Assembly (NCBI GenBank): GCA_036852015.1
Contig: JAANDG010000443.1
Span: 60,209 to 124,208, forward strand
DNA from: Pelodera strongyloides
Lineage: Eukaryota > Nematoda > Chromadorea > Rhabditida > Rhabditidae
DNA: 64,000 nucleotides
Direction of reading: 5' to 3'
A program made the translations under genes and the position numbers. This document shows, in pieces, positions 17,261 to 28,710 of the stretch. Numbering within the stretch: the stretch's first letter is position 1; each line of letters begins with the position of its first letter. The notes beneath the pieces were generated by a model. It did not search any database and had not been told where the DNA came from. It saw only the letters and a list, made by a program, of their open reading frames with translations.

Positions 17261-20200
17261 TTAGGCCGGATTACCCGGCGGCCAATCATAAACAATCTGC
17301 ATTGGATACGTCCTGCATTCTAGTATGGATTTGTTTATTTGGCAAATCATGAGCTCCTTTTCTGGACCGTTATAGACAATCGTCGGTGTGCTATGGACTA
17401 ACAGATCAATTCGATATCCAGTATCATCAACACGCTCGAAGAATTGTACTGTAAGCCTGCAAACAACGAATTACAAAGTACGTACACATTGTAACTTTAC
17501 TGTCTTTATATGAATTATATAGAGTACTGTACAAGGCACACATATAATATATGCCTGACACACATGCTTTGGTAGTTAATACATCAATTAGAACCCAACG
17601 CAAAATACAATGTAGGATTACGGAAATTGTCTATAATTTGTATAACAAGTCCTCGTGCGCTTGCGCACAGAACCCATATTTGCGCTCATTTTTAGTACTA
17701 TGAAGAATGCCCCCTTGTTGACATACATATGATTATATTATTTAAAACAGAAAATATATGCATTGTATGTGTTACAGCAGTTATGTGGCAAGTTATTCTA
17801 ACCTTCCTGGTCCGGCCTTTGGGTAAGAAATTATTCCGTATAGAACCGCTCGGATACGTACAAACTCATAATCGCAAGACACTGAGGACGAACACTTCTC
17901 AATCTGCAACAGTATATATAACACTAAGTTGGAAAATAGATTTTCTTTTTCTTTCGATGAAAATATGAGAAACAATAAGCGGCCATAATCTTCACCAGTA
18001 GTTCATCTGAAGTCTGAAGCGGGGCTGGCAGAACTCCCTAATCTCTTCACCAGCACATAATTCGCGATAATTCAAGGTAATCAAGCTGTTTCATACAAAA
18101 CCATACATTTTGGTATTCGACTGCTTCTTGAACTATTTGGAATTCTCCATCGCGGACTATGACAACTTTTCGGTAAACCCTTCCGTCAATCACGTACAAA
18201 ACAGTGCCGTCCTCTGTAGAGAAGATTGCGTCCTAAACAATGTCATTATTGAGTCTAGCCCTAGTAGACTTTTCAACTTTTCTTTCAATCTTTCAACTTT
18301 TCTGATTCAAGAAAGTTAATAAAAAATAACATGTGTGTATTTGTGTGCATGTGCGTGTTGTGTATGTGTATGTGTGTGTGTTGTGTGTGTTGTATGTGTG
18401 TATAAGTATGTGTGTGTGCGTGTGTGTGTGTATGCGTGTGTGCATGTGAGTGTATATACCTTCACTCCTGGTACTGGGGTTTTGAACTTTACGAATTGAG
18501 GATTTGGTGACGCCCAAGGAATATCCAACTGGGCAGAATCGCCCTCGTCTACTTCCAAAAATAATGGGTAATGCTCCTCGAGCACTAAATTTCTAATTCA
18601 AATTTTGCTTCGAAAAATCAAAATTTGCGTTCACTTTGCTTTTATTGTTTCATTTTTTTATGTCAACTAACAACATCACCTAAAACATACTAGAAATTCA
18701 AAGAAAAATGCTCATTCATACCAGAACAATACAAAATAAAATAAAAGACCAACTTGAAACTTCATGTACGTGTTCGCCGAGATACAGAACGACCCCGTTG
18801 TTAACATAATAATAACCAGTGACATTTTTAAATACCTTGGTCAACGCCTGCAAAATATTACACAGTCAATGCTCTTGTAGGGTTACAGTCCCTAGTTCCT
18901 GTTCCTGTTGTTTCCAATTATTATTGTAGACGAAATGAAAAAGGTGCGAACCGTTCTCAGCCCGTAAAAATATACAAATGCAATGCAGTTCATTTGTAGC
19001 AGATAAACAATGAGAACGATGGAAATTGATTAAATAACATAGAAGTGAATAATTCCTCTAAAATCAAATCAAGGCTGCACGAACCACTGGCATTTCATTG
19101 TTGTCTGTTAAACTCTCCATTTGCACTAGGCTGGTATTCTGAAATGGTTTCCTTTAGAAATTCAAGACCGCTAATTTTGAAATTGCAGAATCTGTTGAAG
19201 TCGACGGACTTCCACAAACGGTGATGACACAGTCAAATACTCAAGACAAAAACGCAAGTACGAACGGTAAGGCAGCTTAGCGTCAGGTATTTTTTCCTGA
19301 TAAGCGTCCTCAAGGGCGACCGCCAGCGAGATAGGCATACCCGATGGTTAAATCAATTCGAATCGCATCGCAAGTTGCAGGTTTTCATACGTAGATGTAA
19401 CCTGCGGTGTTGGCGAGCCCACAACTGATAGAACGGTCTTCAAGGTATTCAAGGTAAGGAAGGTAAGGTATCGTTAGCGGTAATGTTCAAAAAATTCACT
19501 TACGAAAACAACATGCGTATACCAACTGTTGTTTGGGTACGTAACAATAACTCCTTTTGGATGTGGGTTTAACTGATACGATGCAGCCGCCGGAAGTGAA
19601 TGAGAAGAAGTTGTATAGTTCAGCTCCTGGAAAATATGGAACCATGGTAAAAGAAAATTCATATATGTTGTGAACAAGGGTGACCTAGGTGCAATCCCGT
19701 TTCTGTGTCATCCATGTGTATTAAGGAACTAATAGTAACAATGATGTTTGACTTCAACACTTCATATAAAGTTTTCTTGCTTCATTAAAGGTTTTAACTT
19801 GATAATGAAGTTTGCTCAACCAAGCTCTAATACATTCTTTTTTTTTCCAAATTACAATCAATTCGCGACCAAATTCATTAGTTTATATTTACCTTTACAG
19901 TTGGTTGAAACGAATGCATGTATGCAATGGTCCCAGTCGCGAGGGTTAGGAAACCGACCACAACAGCAATTAACAGTAACCAGCGAAAGTGTGCCGAACA
20001 CTGAACACAGAAAACTAATTGTAAGGCAAGAGAATAACCGAGACCGACATATCAAAAACTATCGCGTATGGTTATTTATTTTGCTTACATAATTTTGCTT
20101 ATTTGATGTATCAACGCTTAGAGAAAAGTATGGAACATCTGTTGCCACATGTAAGAAAATTTCACAGTGCATCGTGTTCATAGTTAGTCATTTCTTTCCG

Positions 20201-20801
20201 AAATATGCGCAGCAAAACACATCAGCAAGGTACTTAACAACATGTACAGGTGTCGCCCACCTTTTCCATCTTGCTCGCTCTTCCCTCTATCAGAATTTCA
20301 TTGCTTTCTTCACTCATTAGAAACTCGTTTCTCAACTCATTTTCGGAAATCTCATCGTGATACCAACGTTCAAAGGATGAATCAAGAGCATCAAGCACCT
20401 CCCACACCGAAACCTGTAAGCAGGGCACTAAGGTACTGAAAATATACGAAGAAATACTCGCACGATTCTCTTTCCTATTATCTTTCTTTTTCCCACCAGC
20501 CAAATATGTCGAGTGGATGTTAATTAATATTGACCGTACAAAATCTTCGTATACGATATTGGGTCGAAACGGGGTGTCATGATAACTCATGACTCACTTT
20601 GCTCTCTAACTGCTATAGTTCATAATTTCCTTTGTACATCCTAATTTATACACTTCCTTTATCTTTATGGTATTTAATTTTTTCTTTTACTTTATTGCTC
20701 ACTTCATACTTCTCCGTGGTAATTTGGATTTTATAAGTTTGATTTCGGAGTAAATAAAATCGGCTTTGCTTCAGTTCTCCCAGTATTTCGTGAAAATTCA
20801 T
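17261..20801 (-). CDS. Type II membrane protein family copy P2, probably damaged
   Basis: Ten exons on the minus strand: 20703-20801, 20261-20413, 19893-20000, 19504-19626, 19085-19138, 18761-18847, 18460-18592, 18107-18232, 17803-17903, 17261-17456. The N-terminus (MNFHEILGELKQSRFY) is cytosolic. Exon 3 encodes a single membrane span (FRWLLLIAVVVGFLTLATG). The rest is an ectodomain with NPHPKGVIVTYPNNSWYTHV, YEFVRIRAVLYGIISYPK and a C-terminal Cys pair (MICQINKSILECRTYP). Exon lengths match copy P1 closely, but exon 7 starts with two fewer A bases than P1, leaving the summed length at 1180, not a multiple of three; I found no alternative splice that restores frame. Exon 5 also has a weak donor (GTTCGT). 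It is either a recent pseudogene or a base-call error in an A-run. Family unrecognised. Confidence 0.6.
18330..18450. repeat. (TG)n microsatellite in P2 intron 7
   Basis: Interrupted TG/TATG repeats immediately downstream (in gene orientation) of exon 7, matching the tract at 14907-15015 in P3. Confidence 0.85.
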
Positions 20802-21204
20802 TCGCTCCAAATCGCTAAAACACGTGAAGACTACTTACTTCTCAAACTTATAAATTTTCTCTGAAGGACCGGGGCCAAAAAATATCACCGAGCAAGAAGT
20901 ATATCTAGTGTAGCAAGTAAGTAATATCACATGTATTATGTGCACAAGCCGGGTCTTTCAGTGATCCTAGAATATCAGTAAGGCTCTTTAGTCTTTCGTG
21001 AGGCAAACAGTAATAAACAAAGCAAAACTCACGACTTGATACGTGAAGTTGTGCCAGCCTTGGTAAGTGGTTTCTTTCTCAGCGTCCTTTCATCTGTATC
21101 CCACACAAACTAAAATATTATAAAAGTCTGATAAAACGCCAAGAGCGTGATCAGTGGAACTTAATCCTTCGACACGATCCTCAGTAGCTTGCGAATATGT
21201 CATT

Positions 21205-21478
21205 TGAAACCAAAAACCCCGACTTCGCCCCGATCAAGTCCCTCAAAAAATCGGGACATGATGGGGCGAAATCGGGGTTTTAAAAAAAAATCGGGGCCAT
21301 ATCGGAGTTTTTTGGAAGAATCGGGGCGACATAGGTTTTTTTTTTGAAAGAATCGGGGCAATATCGGGCCTTGTTCCCAATTTAGACCCGACTATTTGTG
21401 ATCGGGGCTTTTTTTTTCGGAGCTAAATCGGGTCTAAATCGGGGTTATTGAAAATAATCGGGGCGAAATCGGGGTTTT
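21205..21478. repeat. Short-unit aatcgggg array, copy 2
   Basis: Repeats of atcggggcgaaatcggggtt with T-runs, on both strands at the left edge (ccccgacttcgccccg). Same unit as 15150-15312. Confidence 0.75.
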
Positions 21479-21614
21479 CGCTTTCCTGTGGTGTCAATTG
21501 TTTCCTTCCTGGAGAAGGGATCGTAAGACACTGCAACTCCCAAGAATAAAAATATAACCCATTACTTTGAAATAGATAAAATATTAAACAAAAAAAAAAG
21601 AGTTGCGACCTACC

Positions 21615-21977
21615 ACTCCGTTCATGCCTTTAGGACCAGCAAACAGTCCTAGGTTATCTGAAGAGCTACATGTGTCAGACCCTTCCTCCGTCACTTCGTC
21701 TTGCAGTGTTGTAAACAAATGTAGTTCAAGCTCATTTGCTTCCACCATTTGAGCTAAATATTTGGTCTACGACAAGTAAAACAATTAACAATAGATAGAA
21801 AAAAGCTTGCGATTTTGCAAATAAATGGCTCAGATTTTACGTGCAAAAATATTTATCGTAAAAAGTTTTCATTGAGTTCTATAAGGCAGATGACTAAAAG
21901 TAGAAGAGCATACACGATACAATGCTTACCAAATATTTAATAAAGGCGTTAATATGAAGAGTTTTCCTGTCGTAGCC
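21615..21977 (-). CDS. Exon pair of an unrecognised gene in the spacer, copy 2
   Basis: Duplicate of 15441-15823. The second exon again reads AQMVEANELELHLFTTLQDE and TEEGSDTCSSSDN. The first exon starts MATTGK but then contains 14 extra bases (around 21946-21960) before the shared TTTATTAAATATTTG end, which changes the frame into exon 2. The acceptor of exon 2 has also changed. This copy is therefore probably non-coding, or the whole pair is a decayed fragment. Confidence 0.3.
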
Positions 21978-22246
21978 ATTTTTATGGCATCTTTCTTAGT
22001 CTAAACGTTTATCACATTTTTTTCCGCACTCTTATCAGTCAAAAAAGTCGTCGTCATCAGTATAAAATAAATCTGGCGGCACATTAATTGGATAAAAATG
22101 GCACCAGAGAAATCAATCACAAATTCGTGCATGATGAAGTTGAAGAAGGTAGAGCCGAATTTGTAATGTATTTCGGGATTTGAACTGAGGCCGTTTTCAC
22201 CAACATTTACTTCTGTCATAAATTTTTGACCATCAAAAAGGTACTT

Positions 22247-23422
22247 TATATATATATAAAGGTTTATTGAGGATATGCAATTAACACATCTCAAAAGGCG
22301 ACCCTAATGGTAAGATACCACGCTTCACAACGCAGTATACTCACAAGGGACCAAACTACAAAGAACAAAAACACAAACACAAACTAAAGAACACTAAACA
22401 TAACATATTCAATATCATAATAAGAGCACTAAACGTAAATTCAATTCAATTAAAGCATTTTAAGGTAATACTAACGTTACTTAACAATTTACAGATAAAA
22501 CATACATGAGCGTAAATTCACAGAAATGTATATAAAAAAAACATCGGTACAAGGTAAGAAATATAAATCGTTCTCAGTAAAAGAATGCAGGGGGTCTTTG
22601 GGAAAAAATTTGCGGATTTGCATTTACATAACTCAGAAGTTCTTCTGCATTTTTACACTGATCAACTTCGGACGGTAGATTATTGACAAGATCTGCAATT
22701 CTATTGAAGAACCAATTCCTATCTCTATACCTTAACTTAGACTTTTTAATAACATATTTGTGAGGGCGACATGGCCGAGTTGAAGTTTGAGATCTCAAAA
22801 CTAAGTGTTGCGACAAGCACGGAAAGTCATAAATATTAAATAAAAGCTTAAATGTAGTCAAGATATCAGTCTTTCTTCTCCTTAAAAACAGAGGTTCTAA
22901 TTTTAAATATTCTACACGCGACTTGTAAGACTGATATCTTACGTTCTTTTTAATACACACACGTTTGGAGAAAAACCTTTGGGGGGCTTCTAATCTACGA
23001 CAAAGAGGTGATTTTTCAGAAGGATTGATAATCTCAGAGCCGTATTCTAAGATGGGCATTACGTAACAATTAAAAAGTTTAATATATGTATCAGCTGAAG
23101 CTTGTGGGAATGCTGATAACAAGTGCCGACTTCTCTGAAGTGCTAAGGCAGTTTTGACATGAATATGATGCGAGAAAGTCAACTTGTTATCAACATAAAT
23201 ACCTAAATCTCTTATCTGATCCACCGGCTCGATCCTCTGACGTTCAATATAGTAGACGCGTCCGGGACCGGTCTGTCCGAGGTGAAGAACATTGATTTTT
23301 TCAGCTGCAAACGGCATCTACCAGTCCCTTGACCACGCGCTCACTGCATTGATCGCCTTCTGGAGGACGGGTCCGGCTTCACCATACAACTTGAGATCAT
23401 CTGCAAATAATGCAAATTTAAC
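22247..23422 (-). mobile_element. 5'-truncated LINE with reverse transcriptase C-terminal part
   Basis: On the minus strand the element starts inside the reverse transcriptase at LFADDLKLYG, whose FADD (23396-23407) is the metal-binding box. It continues through MPFAAEKINVLHLG, IRDLGIYVDNKLTFSHHI and FNCYVMPILEYGSEI, features of jockey/CR1-type non-LTR elements. A TAG in place of a sense codon interrupts the frame just before MPFAAEK. The 3' end has CAATAAACC and a TATATA tail. It is flanked by the 4-base duplication ACTT (22243-22246 and 23423-23426), shown by the uninterrupted relative at 46855. It is 5'-truncated and cannot be active. Confidence 0.85.
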
Positions 23423-23837
23423 ACTTAGGTTAAGTAAATTTATGACTGAAGTACGCCGCAGCACGGTTTTTGATGGATTTCACCAACATTTACTTTTTTG
23501 AAGGAAAACGTTGGATAGCAGTTAGATTACTTTCTAAAACCAATATTCTATACATCTAAGTAATTACTAAAAGTTATTTACCATGTAAACAATAAATAGC
23601 TAAATAATCAAGTGTGTAATCACTTTATTAATATGTGAAATGTGATTCAAAAATTGAAATAATTGTTATGTAAGGTCTACAATGCTTATTTACCATAAAA
23701 ACCATAATATTATTAAACAATTGAGTTAATCAGCTCTCATAATGGAGAAACAACCGAAGTACCGGGATACTTCCATCTTTTTGGTCTAAGTACGCCTCCC
23801 ATGCTATAGGCGTACTTCTGTCAAAAAGATACTTAAC

Positions 23838-24285
23838 TTAAAGGGAATGTCAAGCCGGTTTTGCATGTTGGGCTCAATAATCGGTTTATTTATTGTAGGT
23901 AAGAAAAGTGAAAACCAAAATAAACAAAATCTTTTGGATAAAAAGAAAAACAATTTCAAACCCCTCCAGAAAATGTCTTCACCATAGTATTTCGGATTTT
24001 GGCTTCAGACCAATGTATTCACTGAAGCCACGGCGTGTTTGAACAGAGGACGCGACGCACTCCAACTGCGGCGCGGTCCACTGTGATATTGATCCGAATC
24101 AGGTGGCGCCGGGGCATGCGGAGCTGCCCTATTGATTGATCCAAATGTGATTTTGTTCACATTTATGACAAAATTTAAATTTTTTTCAATCGATGGGTAT
24201 ACTTCTTTGTGCGCCTTTCGAGATTCACTTCATCTGCTTAAAGGAGATGCCTTCTGCGCAGAATCCCCCTTGACATTCCCTTTAA
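23838..24285. mobile_element. TTAA foldback element family E, complete
   Basis: 448 bp with ends TTAAAGGGAATGTCAAGCC and ccccttgacattccctttaa. It is inserted in the single TTAA of family F copy 1; the related copy at 47270 has only one TTAA (ggtacttaaccgaag), so TTAA was duplicated on insertion. Confidence 0.85.
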
Positions 24286-24389
24286 GTACCTTTTTGACAG
24301 AAGTAAATGTTGGTGAAACCGGGAACTACCGCGCGCTTTTGACTGAAGTACCCTTTTTGACAGAAGTAAATGTTGGTGAAAACGGCCTC

Positions 24390-25210
24390 TGGACAAATAC
24401 CGTGCACCGCCAGTGTAAGTTAACAAAGACACAACTGGCAAAGATAATGGATAATGAATAAAAAAAATTAGAAGGAAAATAGTTTATATTCGGACCAGGG
24501 TTTGGGAATGAGACACACATACAAGAAAAAAGGCTTCACACGTGACACCTTTCTGCGAGAATGCGATCGATAATTAATCGATGCACTTGAGGAAGACAAA
24601 AGAAATAGCTGCTGCGATGAGCGAGCGTCTAACAATGAGAGTCAACTACGTCCGGGAATCTAGCAGTAAAAAACAAGTGTGCAAATTAGTAAGATTTGAC
24701 TGAACTACAAATGATCTTACTAGCTAGTCATGGCGACTTATAAAAACAAAGGGAAATAGGCCAAATCACATCCCACTCTGTAACAAGCTGTGTGAGGAAA
24801 TTGGTCTGCTTAGAATATGTGAATGTGAGTAAGTTTGACATGTGACGGGATATGAAATCTCTGTAGCTCTACAACGTGAAAGCTTATGTCGGAACAGACA
24901 ATAAGCAAAATTTATTTATACGCAAACTTTCAAAATATACAAACAAAGCACAAATGTGATACTGAAATGAAAAATGTTTTCACAAATGATACGGATAAAC
25001 CCTAGAGTCTAAATTTCTAAATATTAGCTTGATTTATTTTCTCACGTCCAAACATGAGCATTGCACTACATTGGGCTTGAGCTAATTAAAAAAAACATTA
25101 AACCGCATATACGATACTCCCAACAATTAACTGAAGGCAATTCAACATCGATGTATCGACTTACGTACATTTTTATCGACTTCTTTTCGGTGAAGCAAAT
25201 GCAAAAAAAA
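24390..25210. repeat. Duplicated spacer segment, copy 2
   Basis: Counterpart of 16460-17260 with a few small indels. No gene seen in it. Confidence 0.8.
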
Positions 25211-28200
25211 TTAGGCCGGATTACCCGGCGGCCAATCATAAACAATCTGCATTGGATACGTCCTGCATTCTAGTATGGATTTGTTTATTTGGCAAATCAT
25301 TAGCTCCTTTCCTGGATCGTTATAGACAATCATCGGTGTACTATGGACTAACAGATCAATTCGATATCCAGTATCATCAACACCCTCGAAGAATTGCACT
25401 GTAAGCCTGCAAACAACGAATTACAAAGTACGTACATTTTGTAACTGTGTATTGTAATTTATATGAATTATATGTATAGTACTGTACAAAGTACACATAT
25501 ATAGTATATGCATGACACACAAGCTTTGGCAGTTTGTTTAAAAGATTAATTAGAACCCAAAGCAAAATATGAGGTAGGATTATGAAAATTTTTTATGATT
25601 TTTGTAACAAGTCCTCGTGCACCCCTACTTGCCCACAAATTTATTACTATGAAGAATGCCCCCTTGTTGACGAACATACAAATCTTAAAAGTAAATAATA
25701 TAAGTTCAATATATTTGTTGCAGCAGTTGCTGTCAAGTTATCCCACCTTCCTGGTCCGGTCTTCGGGTAAGAAATTATTCCGTATAGAACCGCTCGGATA
25801 CGTACGAATTCGTAAGCGCACGGCACTGTCGATGAGCACCCCACCTGCAAAGATGACTGTGCAACATAATAAATCGGCCTTCGTAGAGCCAGACATAAAA
25901 TCATTCGAATTACATGGTTGTCTATTGTAGGAAAAGGAAAGACCATCGACTTCATGTGATCTCGACTTATGGGGGAGGGGGCTTTGCTAGGTCCCGCTTA
26001 TCATTTATTTATTCATGAGAAACAAACGGTTTTGTATTCAACAGGTTCCTGGACTTCTCGGAAGACGCCATCGCGAATGGCAACAATTTTTCGATAAACG
26101 CTGTCTCCGTCAATTTGGAGAAGGCAACCGTCTTCCGGAGAGAAGATTGCGTCCTTAATTTTTGTTTAGATAATTGGTTCTGATCACAGTATTTTTACCA
26201 TTTTTCAAAAAAAAGCAGTGTTAAAAAAGGTTAGGACTTTTTCAGGGCCCCGAACTGATCCCTGCATTCCGCCCTGGTCTACCGAAGTAGTGCGCTCCAG
26301 AGCCAGAGGCCATCTTTGATTACGGAATGGGTGGCCATCCCTCATTCAAGAAACCTTCCTAAGTTTTCACCTGGTACGTTTTTACCATCCGATCGGTGCA
26401 ACCAGCCGCGCGAATTGAACCCCGGGCGGGTGTGTGGTAAGTAGCACCGCTTGCCACTACACCTCATTAAGTCATAGTATGTTTGTGTACGCCAATTTGT
26501 TCCTGTTGAACGAAGCCATGTGATTATGCATACCTTCACTCCTGGCATTGGGCTCGCGAACTCAATAGAGTTGGGTTCGTTAGTGCTGGCCATAGGAATA
26601 TCCAACCGGGCAGAATCGTCTGTGTCGATCGACAGGAACAATGGATAATATTCCTCGACCACTAAATTTTTCTATGAAATTTTGGGCGTCCTTGCCAAAA
26701 AGTAAGATCAGTACCTTATTTCTCATGCTTGCATTTGATTTGGTAAGCCAAACTTCAACAATGCGCAAAAAAAGACAATGCCAACAAGAAATGAATAATA
26801 ACAGTAGTTCAAAAATCTAACTTGCAACTTCATGCACGTCCTTGCCAAGATGTATTGCAACTCCATCGTTAACGTAATAATAACCTGTCGCATTTTTGTA
26901 TACTTTTGTCAAAGCCTGAAATACATTATCGTTGATGGAAATAAGTAACTTGATAATGTTACCAAATTCCATTAAAAAAATATCTTACCACTGGCATTTC
27001 ATTGTTATCGACGAATTGTTCCACTTGAGCAAATTTAGTATTCTGGAAAAAAATATTCATAAAAACGGTCATAAAGAGTAAATGTTACAAATTAATACTG
27101 CCATTCAACTACATATCATCGTCAGTTCCGTTCCGGTACACTCTTTGCCACAATACAAGTTCGAAAAAGTTATTACTTGGTTCACGTTCGTTATGATACA
27201 GTAAAGATTATATAGTGATACATTATTTGTAAGTAACTAGAGGGGAATTTGGCCATAAGGCGCAATGATTAACTGTCACGGCTTACAAAAACGACGTGTG
27301 TATATGAATGTCCGCTTGGGTACGTCGCAATAACACCTTTTGGATGCGAAGTTAATTGATAAGAAGATGCGGGGATCTCAATGGAAAATTTCGCGTAGTG
27401 CAGCTCCTTGAAAATATATCATATTATATCTTTGGGCAATCCCGCCGATGTGCAAATGCTCACACATTTCTTGGGTGATGCTCATGGTGTAGGCATAGTA
27501 CTTATTGCATGCTTAGAACCATGCATACGCAGGCAGCTTCTAAAATCCAATTGGCATATAATTAGGCAGTTTGTCTAAATTTGAGCCATATTCCAGTTTT
27601 GCAGTCAAGTAGTCTAAGAGGCGACATAAGAAAAACATAATTCAATACAGTTGGATATAACTTTGTAAATATTTACATCCATAGCTGGCGTCCTCAAAAA
27701 CATGTAGGCGCTGAAACCGCCCGCAATCATTAGTATCGAGGCCACAACAGAAAATAACAATAACCAGCGGAAAAGTGAGGAGCGCTGAAAAGAAATTTTC
27801 ATATAACAAAATGTTTATTGCTTACTATTGCTCTTTAATGTGTAGAGGTGTTCTAGTCCTATATTTTTTTACACATATTGGGTCACGTGGGCCACAACGA
27901 TGCTCATTTTACTCACCTCGTTTGTGCAAAAATACGATAATTTTTTCTAGGACGGAAGCCGTTTTCGACCCAATCCCGCACCAGAGCCTGAGACGAAGCC
28001 TTAGGAAAACCAGCAATTTTTGTCTACTTTTACACACTAAAGCCCCCGCCGCTCACCTCGTTTACTTCTGCCACTTCCTCAATTTCTATAGGTATGATGT
28101 GTGCAGTCTTTTCAAATTGCTCTCTTAATACGCTTTCGGGCAGCTCACCCTGATACCAAAGTTGAAAGGCTGGCTGTAGTGTTACAAGCACTTCTTCAAC

Positions 28201-28620
28201 CCTGACCTGCAAGTGAGAGCCGGACATTTTGAAACCATGGAATTTGTAGATATTTTATTAATGGGATGGTTCGCGTCGGTAATAACCCTCCCAGAATAAA
28301 TGTATTTCAAACAAAAAGCTTCAGCGTCTTTAAACGAGTTTGGTTTATTGACGACGGTGACACGGCTTCTCGGCACCTATTTTATATACGAAGGCTACCG
28401 AAAGAGTGGCGCTGGCGCATTCCTGGCGCACTTTTGGCGAAACTTGTTATGAAATATTGAAATATTTAGGCTTTGCTTCAGGCTCTGGCACAGGTATCAG
28501 GGGTTCACCAAGGATCTTTCTAGAAATGGAGTGACTTACTTCATAACCGTCTAGGGCAATTTTGACGATGTTGGAAAGTCGCGCCTTCTTCAGTTTTTCC
28601 AGGATCTCGTAAAAACTCAT
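25211..28620 (-). CDS. Type II membrane protein family copy P1 (intact)
   Basis: Ten exons on the minus strand: 28540-28620, 28057-28206, 27677-27784, 27287-27406, 26989-27042, 26829-26915, 26534-26671, 26028-26153, 25747-25844, 25211-25406; sum 1158 bases, about 385 residues, all phases consistent. The cytosolic part begins MSFYEILEKLKKARLSNIV and continues VRVEEVLVTLQPAFQLWYQG. Exon 3 gives one membrane span (LFRWLLLFSVVASILMIAGG), and with no signal peptide the topology is type II. The ectodomain contains SHPKGVIATYPSGHSYTHVV, NATGYYYVNDG (an N-glycosylation site), ARLDIPMASTNEP, YEFVRIRAVLYGIISYPK and a C-terminal Cys pair in MICQINKSILECRTYPMQ. The start was chosen because P2 aligns from the same Met. 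Exon 6 has an unusual donor (GAA|GTTGCA). I recognise no known domain; DPP-like and BRICHOS proteins were considered and not supported. Confidence 0.7.
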
Positions 28621-28687
28621 CCGCTCCAGTTCACTAAATGCGATACCTGTTTTAAACTCCGAAGAAGTGCACGAGCATCTATCTTTA

Positions 28688-28707
28688 TAGCCTAAGCCTA
28701 AGCCTAA
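28688..28707. repeat. Interstitial telomere-type repeat (TTAGGC)3
   Basis: Plus strand reads gcctaagcctaagcctaa, the complement of three units of the nematode telomere hexamer, about 70 bases upstream of the P1 start codon. Confidence 0.8.
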
Positions 28708-28710
28708 CAA

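Larger units (their letters stand above)
22187..24389. mobile_element. Foldback family F, copy 1, split by two insertions
   Basis: Ends GAGGCCGTTTTCACCAAC and GTTGGTGAAAACGGCCTC. The uninterrupted relative is 46803-47381. Here the element is interrupted by a LINE (22247-23422) and by a TTAA foldback (23838-24285). The flanks rejoin to match the empty site in the duplicated spacer near 16458 (tgaactggac). Confidence 0.85.

Noticed and set aside
25211..28620. Membrane-protein family as dipeptidyl-peptidase-like or BRICHOS/ITM2 protein
   Set aside because: Topology fits, but no catalytic GWSYGG-type motif, propeller motif or BRICHOS Cys pattern could be found, so no family name is given.
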